This document shows, in pieces, positions 9,192 to 17,150 of a stretch of DNA of 64,000 nucleotides. Numbering within the stretch: the stretch's first letter is position 1; the number at the start of each line of letters is the position of its first letter. The notes beneath the pieces were generated by a model. The model was not told where the DNA came from. It did no database searches and saw nothing but the letters and a program-made list of their open reading frames with translations. The position numbers and the translations under genes are program-made. The DNA is from Paenibacillus sp. JNUCC32 (GTDB lineage: Bacteria > Bacillota > Bacilli > Paenibacillales > Paenibacillaceae): positions 186,001 to 250,000 of the forward strand of contig NZ_CP062260.1 of the NCBI RefSeq assembly GCF_014863545.1, given 5' to 3'.

Positions 9192-10196
9192 TTAATCCTT
9201 GATCAACAAATAAATAAAGTAGGGTGCTCCGAGACAGGAAACGACCAAGCCGACCGGGATTTCGGAAGGGGCCATCAGGTTCTTGCCGATCATATCGGCC
9301 ACAAGCAGCACCAGCGAGCCGAGAAGCGCGGAGACAGGCAGCATTCCTTGATGACGGGGACCCACCAGCTTGCGTGCCAAATGCGGAGCTACGAGTCCGA
9401 GGAACGCGATGCCGCCGCCAACGGCGACGCAGGCGCCCGCCAGGGCAACGGAGATGAACAGCAGCGTTCTTCGCTCGCGCTCGACCGTAACCCCAAGCCC
9501 CGCTGCCGTATGGTCTCCCAGGTTAAGCACATTCAAATTTTGCGATTTAAATACCGCCCAAGGAACCAAGAACAGGATCCACGGAAGGATCGCAACGACA
9601 TACTCCCAGCTTGCCCCCCAGATGCTGCCGGACAGCCAGATGGTGGCCTGCATGAAATTGTTAGGGTCCATCATCAGCTGGAATACGATAATCAGCGCCC
9701 CGAAGGCCGCGTTGATGCCGATCCCCACAAGCACCAGCCGGATCGGCGTGACGCCTTGCTTCCAGGCCAGCGAATAGATGAGGAAGGCGGCAAGAAATGC
9801 ACCGACTAGCGCAGCAAAAGGCATGATATAAACGGACCATATGCCGGAACTGAACGAGCTTCCTTGAAAATAAAAAATATACAGCACGACGGCCAATCCT
9901 GCCCCGGAGTTGATGCCCAGAATGCCCGGGTCTGCCAGCGCGTTTCGCGAAACGCTTTGCAGTATGGCGCCGGAGACGGCGATTCCCGCGCCGATCAGGA
10001 TGGCAATGACCATGCGGGGCAGGCGAAAGTGCATCAGGACGGTATAATTCTGTTCGGAACCTGTCCCGTTGAACGCTTTGACCACTTCGGCCAGCGGGAT
10101 TTTCATCGTTCCCATATTCAGGCTGACCAGGAATACGGCAATGATAGCCAGCAGCAGGATCATGGATACGGAGATGATTTTTCTCGTTGTATTCAT
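9192..10196 (-). CDS. FecCD-family iron-siderophore ABC permease, second subunit
   Basis: 334 residues from the ATG at 10196. It is a hydrophobic protein with about nine to ten membrane helices. Typical FecCD blocks are LRLPRMVIAILIGAGIAVSG near the N-terminus and GGGIAFLGLVAPHLAR near the C-terminus, which forms the coupling helix for the ATPase. The frame is open much further upstream, but that part is out-of-frame shadow of the preceding permease. A GGGAGAGGG site lies just before this ATG, and the gap to the previous stop is 2 bp. It pairs with the permease at 10199 for ferric siderophore uptake. Confidence 0.93.
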   Translation of the reverse strand: MNTTRKIISVSMILLLAIIAVFLVSLNMGTMKIPLAEVVKAFNGTGSEQNYTVLMHFRLPRMVIAILIGAGIAVSGAILQSVSRNALADPGILGINSGAGLAVVLYIFYFQGSSFSSGIWSVYIMPFAALVGAFLAAFLIYSLAWKQGVTPIRLVLVGIGINAAFGALIIVFQLMMDPNNFMQATIWLSGSIWGASWEYVVAILPWILFLVPWAVFKSQNLNVLNLGDHTAAGLGVTVERERRTLLFISVALAGACVAVGGGIAFLGLVAPHLARKLVGPRHQGMLPVSALLGSLVLLVADMIGKNLMAPSEIPVGLVVSCLGAPYFIYLLIKD

Positions 10197-10198
10197 CG

Positions 10199-11245
10199 TT
10201 ACAGCCCTCTCCCTTCGCGCCGTGCAAGATAGAGGAAGAAGGGAACGCCGATCATCGCCGTAATTGCGCCGACCGGCGTCTCGAACGGAGGATTGATCAT
10301 CCGCGCACCCACATCGGCAAACACCAGCAGAAGTGCTCCCATGACGGCGGAGCAAGGGATGATCAGCCGATAGTCGGGTCCGACGATGAAGCGGACGATA
10401 TGCGGGATGACGAGCCCCACGAATCCGATCGTTCCGCCTACAGCCACCGCTGCGCCTGTCAGCAGCAGCACAACGAGCGTGCCCAGGAACTTGACGGTTC
10501 CCGTTTTTTGGCCAAGCCCGGTAGCGACTTCCTCGCCCAGGCTCATGACGGTAATGGATCGGCTGAGCGCCAGCGCAATCAGCAGCCCGACGATGGCGAC
10601 GGGGATCAGAAGTTTCACGTTCACCCATTGCACGCCCGACACGCCACCGGCATACCAGAAGCTGATATCCTTGGCAACGTTAAAGCGGATGGCAATGGCC
10701 GAGGATATCGAGCTCAGCAGCGCGGTAACGGCTGACCCGGCCAAGGCCAGCTTGACAGGCGTCAATCCCCGTTTGGATAACGAGCCGATCAGCAGCACAA
10801 GCCCGGCCCCCAGGCCGGCGCCTGCAAAAGATAACAGCATGAGCGCAGTAATGGATGGCGACTCCATAAAGGCAAACCCGATCGACATCATGAAGGAGGC
10901 ACCGGCGGTGACGCCCATAATGGAAGGGGAGGCGAGCGCATTCCTTGTCATGCCCTGCATGATGGCTCCCGATACGGCCAAGGAACCGCCGATCAGCGCA
11001 GCTGCCAAGGCCCTTGGCATTCGCAGTCTCTGGATAATCTGATGCGGGGTGGAATCGGCATCGAAGCGGACAAACGCCTCCCATATGGTGGACAGTTTAA
11101 TGTTCGACGCGCCATAGATAATCGAAGATGCCATTGCGGCAGCCAGCAGACCAAGCCCCAGGAGAATGACGGCCGCCGCTGTTTTGGGACGGTAAATGGA
11201 TTTTGCGGTTGTTTTGTGATTGGGATGATTTGCCTGCATGTTCAC
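10199..11245 (-). CDS. FecCD-family iron-siderophore ABC permease, first subunit
   Basis: 348 residues. FecCD hallmarks are LRMPRALAAALIGGSLAVSG and GTIGFVGLVIPHIVR, with nine to ten helices after a polar N-terminus (NHPNHKTTAK). The start is GTG 11245 with AAAGG upstream; an ATG two codons later is also possible with AGGTG. The gene is first in a two-gene operon, divergent from the binding protein. A Fur-like box lies between them. No ATPase gene is present here, so a genome-encoded shared ATPase (as YusV serves several importers in Bacillus) must power it. That last point is inference. Confidence 0.93.
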   Translation of the reverse strand: MNMQANHPNHKTTAKSIYRPKTAAAVILLGLGLLAAAMASSIIYGASNIKLSTIWEAFVRFDADSTPHQIIQRLRMPRALAAALIGGSLAVSGAIMQGMTRNALASPSIMGVTAGASFMMSIGFAFMESPSITALMLLSFAGAGLGAGLVLLIGSLSKRGLTPVKLALAGSAVTALLSSISSAIAIRFNVAKDISFWYAGGVSGVQWVNVKLLIPVAIVGLLIALALSRSITVMSLGEEVATGLGQKTGTVKFLGTLVVLLLTGAAVAVGGTIGFVGLVIPHIVRFIVGPDYRLIIPCSAVMGALLLVFADVGARMINPPFETPVGAITAMIGVPFFLYLARREGRGL

Positions 11246-11290
11246 CTAAACCTTTATGTTGATAAAAATATTGAAATAACGTATTGTAAA

Positions 11291-11311
11291 TGAGAATGAA
11301 TTTCATTATCA
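11291..11311. promoter_or_regulatory. Fur box between the iron permeases and the binding protein
   Basis: The sequence starts TGAGAATGAA and ends TTCATTATCA, with a perfect right half-site ATTATCA. It fits two overlapping 7-1-7 Fur motifs. On the minus strand TTTACA (11284-11289) abuts it, and on the plus strand a TTTCAT-17-TTATAT promoter overlaps it. Iron-bound Fur would therefore shut off both directions. Confidence 0.75.
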
Positions 11312-11390
11312 TGGTTAGTGTTATTATATCACTTCATGCGTAGAATGCTAGTGATTGCGCCAAAAAAATATACATAGGGGGAAAGAAAAG

Positions 11391-12407
11391 ATGAGTCTTT
11401 TCAAGAAAAAAATATGGATTATCGCAGGACTGCTGGCGGCTTTAACGCTGCTTGCAGCTTGCGGTAACAGCAAGGACGCAGCCGGTAACGAGCCGACGGG
11501 GACGCCAACGCCAAGCGAGCAGAACGGGGGCACCGAAGCCAAGCCGGAGGAAGGAAGCACGGAAGCGAAGACGGAACGAACGTTGACGGACGCCATGGGC
11601 CATGAAGTGAAAATTCCGGCTGAGCCGAAACGGGTGATCGCTTCTTACTTGGAGGATAACCTGGTGGCATTGGGCATTACCCCGATCGCGCAGTGGTCGG
11701 TCAAGGGCGGAAGCGTCCAGGATTACCTGCAGGATGCGTTAAAAGACGTGCCGACCATTGAGCATGATCTTCCTTTTGAAGCGGTAGCAAGCTTTCAGCC
11801 GGACCTGTTGATCATGGACTCCGCTTCTATGGTAGAAGGCAATAAATACAGCCAGTACAGCAAGATTGCTCCTACCTACGTCATCGGCAACGAAGTCAAT
11901 AACGATTGGCGCGAAGAGCTGAAGAAAGTGGGCGAAATCTTTGGCATGGAGGAGGAAGCTCAAGCGGCGCTTGATCGTTACGAGCAGAAGGCCAAGGATG
12001 CCAGGGATCAAATCCAACAGGCGATCGGCGGTGAATCCGCTGCGGCTATATGGCTTGTCGGCGGCAAATTGTTCGTTGTCAGCGAGACGCTGTCCAGCGG
12101 CGCCGTTATGTACGGCGATTTGGGACTTACCGTACCGGGCGTGGTGAAGGAAATCTCGGCATCGGCTACCGGCAACTGGTCCTCCATTTCCCTGGAGAAA
12201 TTGGCCGAGCTCGACGCGGATCATCTGTTCTTTATTAACAGCGACGGCGAAGGCGCCGAAGTGCTTCAGGATCCGCTCTGGGCGAATATTCCGGCCGTCA
12301 AGAACGGCAACATCTATGAATATGGAAAAGATACAAGCTGGCTCTATACCGGCACGATTGCCAACAGCCAGATCATTGATGACGTGCTGGAAAGTTTGGT
12401 GAAATAA
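11391..12407 (+). CDS. Iron-siderophore-binding lipoprotein (FecB/FhuD-like)
   Basis: 338 residues from the ATG at 11391 (AGGGGG upstream; an in-frame start at 11355 would lengthen and spoil the signal). A lipoprotein signal peptide ends in the lipobox LAAC with Cys24. A low-complexity Gly/Thr/Glu linker follows (about 28-62), then a class III periplasmic-binding domain beginning RTLTDAMGHEVKIP. It captures ferric siderophore outside the membrane and hands it to the divergent FecCD permeases. It shares the Fur-boxed intergenic region with them. Confidence 0.93.
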   Translation: MSLFKKKIWIIAGLLAALTLLAACGNSKDAAGNEPTGTPTPSEQNGGTEAKPEEGSTEAKTERTLTDAMGHEVKIPAEPKRVIASYLEDNLVALGITPIAQWSVKGGSVQDYLQDALKDVPTIEHDLPFEAVASFQPDLLIMDSASMVEGNKYSQYSKIAPTYVIGNEVNNDWREELKKVGEIFGMEEEAQAALDRYEQKAKDARDQIQQAIGGESAAAIWLVGGKLFVVSETLSSGAVMYGDLGLTVPGVVKEISASATGNWSSISLEKLAELDADHLFFINSDGEGAEVLQDPLWANIPAVKNGNIYEYGKDTSWLYTGTIANSQIIDDVLESLVK

Positions 12408-12429
12408 ACGCTGTCAGAGTGAACAAAGC

Positions 12430-12466
12430 AGCCGCCGTCCGATATTGTCGGGAGGCGGCTTTTTGG
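12430..12466 (+). terminator. Terminator after the siderophore-binding protein
   Basis: Stem AGCCGCC (12430-12436) with GGCGGCT (12454-12460), plus inner pairing and a TTTTT tail. Confidence 0.85.
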
Positions 12467-12554
12467 TATGGATATGGATATGGGCTAAGATAACATGCAA
12501 ACCTTGAGCAGGAAAACACGGGCACTCACAGAACTAGTTAGCGAGGTGGGAATC

Positions 12555-13259
12555 ATGATGCCGAAGTATATGCCGGACTTATCCAACATCCAGACCAAGC
12601 TGCACCGATACTGCATGCGAATCTCGGGGGATCCATGGGAAGCGGAGGATCTGCTGCAGGATGTCATGATGAAGGTGATGCGGGCCGTTGAAACCGACCC
12701 TGGAAAACATCTGTCCAATGCCTATTTGTTTCGCATCGCAAGCAACGCGTGGAAGGACCGACTGAGGAAGGATAAGCCCGGGATGAGGGTTTCCGAGAAT
12801 GTGTTAGGAGATAGGGCGGCCGTAGATGACGGCTTATCCACCAGGGAGCTTTTGGAGGCCTTAGCGGACCGGTTATCGCCACGTGCGATGGTGATTTTGC
12901 TGCTTATGGACGTATTGGATTTCACGGCCAGGGAGACGGCCGAATTTCTCTCCATGTCCGAAGGGACGGTTCAGGTGTCGCTCGGACGTGCGCGAGCCAG
13001 GCTGAAGAAGCTGCATCGCATGCAGCAAACAGGCGATGAACCTAAGCCGCAGGAGAGAGACCCAGCGGGTACATCCGCAGCACTGGATATGGATGCGCTT
13101 GTGATAGCTTTTCGAAGAAGAGATCCCCAAGCGATTTGTACTTCGTACCTTCAACTGACCAAGCTGCGCATCAGAATAAGCAAATTGAGCCGGGTTGGCG
13201 GAGTCCTTGCATTTTATATGGAAGATCCGGATGGAAACGTGTGGAAATTTACGGAATAA
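12555..13259 (+). CDS. ECF-like sigma-70 family RNA polymerase sigma factor
   Basis: 234 residues from the ATG at 12555 (GAGGTGGG upstream; the frame is open from 12495). Region 2 is visible in WEAEDLLQDVMMKVMRAV with LFRIASNAWKDRLR. Region 4 with its helix-turn-helix is in RETAEFLSMSEGTVQVSLGRARARLKKL. A C-terminal extension of about 70 residues ends FYMEDPDGNVWKFTE and resembles the small effector-like tails seen on some ECF groups. No anti-sigma factor gene is adjacent, so control may come through this extension. Its target promoters are unknown. Confidence 0.85.
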   Translation: MMPKYMPDLSNIQTKLHRYCMRISGDPWEAEDLLQDVMMKVMRAVETDPGKHLSNAYLFRIASNAWKDRLRKDKPGMRVSENVLGDRAAVDDGLSTRELLEALADRLSPRAMVILLLMDVLDFTARETAEFLSMSEGTVQVSLGRARARLKKLHRMQQTGDEPKPQERDPAGTSAALDMDALVIAFRRRDPQAICTSYLQLTKLRIRISKLSRVGGVLAFYMEDPDGNVWKFTE

Positions 13260-13346
13260 AATTTGGACCCTGTTTGGTTTTAGCCCGAAATATCGTTTCT
13301 TATGTGTTGGAAGCTATTTAAGCAAATCAAAGAGGAGGAAGGTTGG

Positions 13347-13721
13347 TTGAAAAAATCCCTATTGTACGGCGTTGGCATTTTCGTACCGGTGAGTGATCTA
13401 AAGCGTTCGACGGCCTGGTATACGGAAATGCTCGGATTTGAAGTGATTCACACGGATGAACCGAATGCGGTTGTCATGCGAATGAACGATGAGAAGGTAT
13501 CCTTTTGCCTCGTGCGTTCCTATCAGGTGAAGCAGCCGGAATTTCCCAAGAACGATTATGGTGTGGGGCAATATTTCAACCTGCATACCACGAATGTGAG
13601 TGAAATCCATCAACGACTGGTTGCCAAGGGAGCCGACGTGACTGAAATTGAGGATTTTGGCGGGTTCAAAGGATTTTCCCTGACAGATCCGGACGGCAAC
13701 CGCTTCGGGGTGACAGAGTAG
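13347..13721 (+). CDS. Glyoxalase/bleomycin-resistance (VOC) family protein
   Basis: 124 residues from TTG 13347. AGGAGGA lies 8 bases upstream; a longer frame from 13302 has no good site. The vicinal-oxygen-chelate fold is recognised from VPVSDLKRSTAWYTEMLGF at the start and SLTDPDGNRFGVTE at the end, with a beta-rich middle. Such proteins are metal-dependent lyases, dioxygenases or drug-binding proteins. The substrate cannot be told. The gene follows the sigma factor by 87 bp with no terminator between them, so they may be cotranscribed. Confidence 0.82.
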   Translation: MKKSLLYGVGIFVPVSDLKRSTAWYTEMLGFEVIHTDEPNAVVMRMNDEKVSFCLVRSYQVKQPEFPKNDYGVGQYFNLHTTNVSEIHQRLVAKGADVTEIEDFGGFKGFSLTDPDGNRFGVTE

Positions 13722-13784
13722 CGACGGCGAGGAGCAGAATGGTTATAATCGACGAGCATTTTGTTCGTCCAGATGATCGTTAGG

Positions 13785-13826
13785 AAAAACACCCATCTCA
13801 TTGCCTTGGCATGGATGGGTGTTTTT
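13785..13826. terminator. Bidirectional terminator
   Basis: A 12-bp stem AAAAACACCCAT (13785-13796) / ATGGGTGTTTTT (13815-13826) between the VOC gene and the small protein gene on the other strand. Confidence 0.85.
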
Positions 13827-13871
13827 GCTGCGGTGATTATCGAATGGGCATCGACAGCCGCATCAATTCCA

Positions 13872-14015
13872 TTATTCCTGATCCCGACAATGCTCTTCGG
13901 CCGCGGAGGTGAACTCCTCTTCGTTCTCGGAAGCCAGCTTGTCCCCGTATTGATCCAAACGTTCAGGGCTGCTGGAAGGGCCGTCGTTCTTAGGCTTGCT
14001 GTTTCTGCCAGTCAT
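13872..14015 (-). CDS. Small hydrophilic protein of unknown function (47 aa)
   Basis: An ORF of 47 codons begins MTGRNSKPKNDG and is rich in Glu, Asp, Ser and Lys, with no membrane segment. AAAGGAGGAG sits ahead of ATG 14015, one of the strongest ribosome binding sites in the window, and a terminator lies 46 bp after the stop. Those two signals support a real gene. The overlapping plus-strand frame (13761-14144) has no such support. Short, charged, unstructured proteins like this are common in spore formers, but I recognise no family. Confidence 0.65.
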   Translation of the reverse strand: MTGRNSKPKNDGPSSSPERLDQYGDKLASENEEEFTSAAEEHCRDQE

Positions 14016-14266
14016 TTGCTGCACTCCTCCTTTCGTGGGATTCTCATCGATTGGGTGCGAAATGACCGCACTCCGTTTACGTTTATGTTGTTCCTGATTT
14101 GGGGCGGGATTATGCACGCAAGGCCTCATCTTATCGTTTCATGAAGTTATGATGAAAGGGGGCGAAGCTTCTTGTTCGTTACACCCGTGACATGATACCA
14201 TTATAGAATTTAGAAGATTCATAGATTCAACGCGCAAAACGATATGGATACCACGGAGGTTACGAT

Positions 14267-15019
14267 ATGAAGCTAGTATCATGGAACGTCAACGGATTGC
14301 GGGCCTGCGTTACGAAAGGCTTTATGGATTATTTTAATGAGGCGGATGCCGATATATTTTGCGTGCAGGAAACGAAACTGCAAGCGGGACAGATCGAGCT
14401 CGATCTGGGTCCGGAATATCAGCAGTATTGGAACTATGCGGAGAAGAAAGGATACTCGGGAACGGCGGTATTTACAAGAATCGCCCCATTGTCCGTTCGC
14501 TATGGCCTGGAGGAAGACAGCGAGCCCGAGGGCAGAGTGATCACGCTGGAGTTTGAGGACTTCTATCTCGTGAACGTATACACGCCGAACGCGAAGCGCG
14601 ACCTGAGCCGGCTGGATTATCGGCTGGAGTGGGAGGAACGGTTCCGCACTTACCTGCTTCAGCTCGACGAACGCAAACCCGTGATCGTATGCGGGGACTT
14701 GAATGTGGCGCACCAGGAAATCGACCTGAAAAATGCCAAATCCAATCATGGGAATTCCGGCTTCACGCAGGAGGAGCGGGGCAAAATGACCGATCTGCTG
14801 GCTGCGGGCTTTATCGATTCCTTCCGCCACTTCTACCCCGACCGTACGGACGTATACAGCTGGTGGTCCTATATGGCCAAGGTGAGGGAGCGGAATATCG
14901 GCTGGCGCATCGATTATTTCCTGACGTCTGCCCGTTTAGCCGAGAAGCTGAAGGATGCCGAGATCGACTGCCATGTGCTCGGAAGCGATCATTGCCCGGT
15001 GAGTTTGACGCTTGAGTAA
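14267..15019 (+). CDS. exoA: Exodeoxyribonuclease III / AP endonuclease
   Basis: 250 residues, full length for the Xth/ExoA family of base-excision repair. Catalytic blocks are SWNVNGLRA (Asn7), CVQETKLQ (Glu35), GDLNVAHQEIDL (metal and active-site Asp/Asn), WRIDYFLTS and the final GSDHCPV (Asp-His pair). It cleaves the backbone 5' of abasic sites and trims 3' blocks in a Mg2+-dependent reaction. CGGAGG lies 8 bases before the ATG. It is a single gene with its own terminator. Confidence 0.96.
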   Translation: MKLVSWNVNGLRACVTKGFMDYFNEADADIFCVQETKLQAGQIELDLGPEYQQYWNYAEKKGYSGTAVFTRIAPLSVRYGLEEDSEPEGRVITLEFEDFYLVNVYTPNAKRDLSRLDYRLEWEERFRTYLLQLDERKPVIVCGDLNVAHQEIDLKNAKSNHGNSGFTQEERGKMTDLLAAGFIDSFRHFYPDRTDVYSWWSYMAKVRERNIGWRIDYFLTSARLAEKLKDAEIDCHVLGSDHCPVSLTLE

Positions 15020-15048
15020 TTCATTAACATAATTACGGAGCTTGTTAA

Positions 15049-15112
15049 AAAAGCCAACCGGCGAACGGGGAGACTGGTATAATGCCACGACCCTATTTGC
15101 CGGTTGGCTTTT
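15049..15112. terminator. Bidirectional terminator between exoA and the LysR gene
   Basis: Stem AAAAGCCAACCGGC (15049-15062) / GCCGGTTGGCTTTT (15099-15112), with an unusually long loop of 36 bases. Confidence 0.75.
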
Positions 15113-15133
15113 CATTCGGCGAACCTAAGCCCC

Positions 15134-16033
15134 TTATCCAATCTGATGCTTCAGCTTGTCCAGAAAGATCGACGCCGGCTTCGACAGGTGGTGGGTTCCG
15201 GGCTGTACCCACCCGAAGGAGGAAGCGGCGAGGCCGGGAGGCATCTCCAGCTCCAGCGTCACGATGTTTCCCGAAGGAACGGAGGCGAAGCTGGTGAAGG
15301 ACAAGTCGACCCCTACCGTAACCGCCACATTCTCTTCGACGAGCTTCTGTATGACCCTCGTCTGGTTGGTGGAGAATAACACATCCATGTCCCCGTACTG
15401 CTCCTGGAATACATCCATCAGCTTGAACAGATTGTCATCCTTATACAGTACCAAGGGATACTCGCGGAGCTCTTCGGGCGTGATCGATTGCCGCATGGCG
15501 AGAGGGGATTGGCGACTGACCCCCACCACGAATTTGCTCTCGAGGAGCTTCCCGAAATGCAGGCCGCGATGCTGATGAATGATGGATTCATCAACGAAGA
15601 TCAGACCGATATCCGCGTGATTCTGCTTAATATCCTCAATAATATCGAGCGTCGCTTTCTCCGTGATGTCGAGTTTGATTTGCGGAAAGTCTTTTTTGAA
15701 CCGGATAATGGCATCGATGGACAGCGTTAAAGGCACCGGTACGGTAGCAATCCGCAATGACCCGCCAAGCAAATTAGAATAGCCTTCGGCCTCTGCCCTC
15801 AGCTCCTGAAATTGCTCCAAAATGGCATAAGCCTTCTGCAGGATCCGCTGACCTTCGGCCGTAGGTACGGCACCAAGCCGGGAACGGGTGAACAAAGAAA
15901 AACCGAACTCGGCTTCCAGGCTGGACACGGCTTGGCTCACCGCGGAAAGGGTGACGTTGCAATTCTGGGCTGCCTTGGTTAACGATCCTGTCTTGGCCGT
16001 CTCCACGATATATTCCAATTGTTCAAGATTCAT
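15134..16033 (-). CDS. LysR-family transcriptional regulator
   Basis: 299 residues. The N-terminal winged helix-turn-helix reads LEQLEYIVETAKTGSLTKAA with NVTLSAVSQAVSSLE, then a LysR substrate-binding domain from about residue 90 (GSLRIATVPVPLTLSID). AAGGATG lies 10 bases before the ATG. It is divergent from an SDR oxidoreductase 145 bp away, the usual layout for a regulator and its target. Nested inverted repeats lie in the shared promoter region. The inducer is unknown. Confidence 0.92.
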   Translation of the reverse strand: MNLEQLEYIVETAKTGSLTKAAQNCNVTLSAVSQAVSSLEAEFGFSLFTRSRLGAVPTAEGQRILQKAYAILEQFQELRAEAEGYSNLLGGSLRIATVPVPLTLSIDAIIRFKKDFPQIKLDITEKATLDIIEDIKQNHADIGLIFVDESIIHQHRGLHFGKLLESKFVVGVSRQSPLAMRQSITPEELREYPLVLYKDDNLFKLMDVFQEQYGDMDVLFSTNQTRVIQKLVEENVAVTVGVDLSFTSFASVPSGNIVTLELEMPPGLAASSFGWVQPGTHHLSKPASIFLDKLKHQIG

Positions 16034-16057
16034 ATGGCTTTCATCCTTAAATAAAAG

Positions 16058-16091
16058 TTAAGTAACATTAATTATGTTTAAATTTACTTAA
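16058..16091. promoter_or_regulatory. Candidate LysR-type binding region
   Basis: An outer inverted repeat TTAAGTAA (16058-16065) / TTACTTAA (16084-16091) surrounds an inner AACAT-N5-ATGTT (16064-16078). Together they give LysR-like T-N11-A dyads. The region is AT-rich, so chance is possible. Confidence 0.45.
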
Positions 16092-16178
16092 ATATAACCC
16101 GGGATTACAATGAACACAAGGACATGGACACACAATGTTCAAATCATAACGCTATTTTACCCTAGGAGGTCATTGATA

Positions 16179-16928
16179 ATGTCAGAACAACGTGTAGCGG
16201 TAATTACCGGCGGAGCGAGCGGAATCGGTCGCCAGGTCTCCCTTAAATTCGCAAGAAAAGGCGATCGCGTCGTCGTTGCCGATTTTAATGAAACTGCCGG
16301 GCAAGAGACCGTCGATATGATCAAAGCAGAAGGCGGCGAAGCTTCATTCGTTCAAGTCGACGTTTCCAAGCAAGAAAGCGTCGAGGCGCTTGTGGATAAA
16401 GCGGTTGAGCTCTACGGCCGCATCGACGTCATGCACAACAATGCCGGCATTGGCGGCGCCGGGCCGGTCCTTGAACAAAATATGGATCTTTACCATCGCA
16501 CGATTAACGTGAATCAGCACGGGGTTGCCTACGGTATCATCGCGGCAGGCAGAAAAATGAAAGAACTGGGCATTAAAGGCGTTATCATCAACACGGCTTC
16601 CGTATTCGGCTTCTTGGCTTCGCCGGGAACATTTGCTTACCATGCGACAAAGGGTGCCGTCATCATGATGAGCAAATCCGCCGCGCTTGAACTGGCGCCA
16701 TACGGCATTCGTGTCGTGGCTGTTGCTCCTGGAGCCGTCGATACACCGATCATCCAGGGCTATAAAGATTCCGGCATGCTGGATTCCATGAGAGCCAAAG
16801 TCATGGGCGGAGAATTGACGCAGCCCGAGGTGGTCGCCGATACCGTGTATCTCGTGTCGCTGGATGAAGCGGCTGCGATTACGGGCAGCGTGGTCATGGC
16901 CGACCAGGGCTATGCTTCATTCAAATAA
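16179..16928 (+). CDS. SDR-family NAD(P)-dependent oxidoreductase
   Basis: 249 residues from the ATG at 16179 (AGGAGG 8 bases upstream; an upstream in-frame ATG at 16110 has no site). Classical short-chain dehydrogenase features are TGGASGIG near the N-terminus, NNAG, and the catalytic Ser with YHATK (Tyr-x3-Lys). The sequence resembles glucose 1-dehydrogenase and 3-oxoacyl-ACP-reductase-like members. The acidic residue after the second strand (VVADFN) favours NAD+. It is probably controlled by the divergent LysR regulator. Confidence 0.9.
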   Translation: MSEQRVAVITGGASGIGRQVSLKFARKGDRVVVADFNETAGQETVDMIKAEGGEASFVQVDVSKQESVEALVDKAVELYGRIDVMHNNAGIGGAGPVLEQNMDLYHRTINVNQHGVAYGIIAAGRKMKELGIKGVIINTASVFGFLASPGTFAYHATKGAVIMMSKSAALELAPYGIRVVAVAPGAVDTPIIQGYKDSGMLDSMRAKVMGGELTQPEVVADTVYLVSLDEAAAITGSVVMADQGYASFK

Positions 16929-16975
16929 TCCGTTCGGTATTTTATGGTAGCAGATATAGCGCATTAAACATAAAG

Positions 16976-17036
16976 AACCTCTCTTTGGAAGGAATGCAGG
17001 CTGAAGCCTCCGTCACACCAAAGGGAGGTTTTCTTG
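16976..17036 (+). terminator. Terminator after the SDR gene
   Basis: A 13-bp stem (16976-16988 with 17018-17030, one G-T pair) followed by TTTTCTTG. Confidence 0.8.
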
Positions 17037-17150
17037 ATTTTCCCGTCAAAACATTTCCTCTCTCCGCTAAAAACAGTTAAAATAGAGGGGAACTTGGCAG
17101 ACCATACATAAGGTATGAAACGACGGATACGAGAAGAGAGGTATATAAAT

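Noticed and set aside
10197..10628. N-terminal extension of the second FecCD permease
   Set aside because: The extra 144 codons lie within the other permease gene in a different frame. The ATG at 10196 has the ribosome site and gives the correct protein length.
13761..14144. 127-codon plus-strand ORF with hydrophobic stretches
   Set aside because: It has no ribosome site, crosses a bidirectional terminator at its start, and is antisense to the better-supported 47-aa gene.
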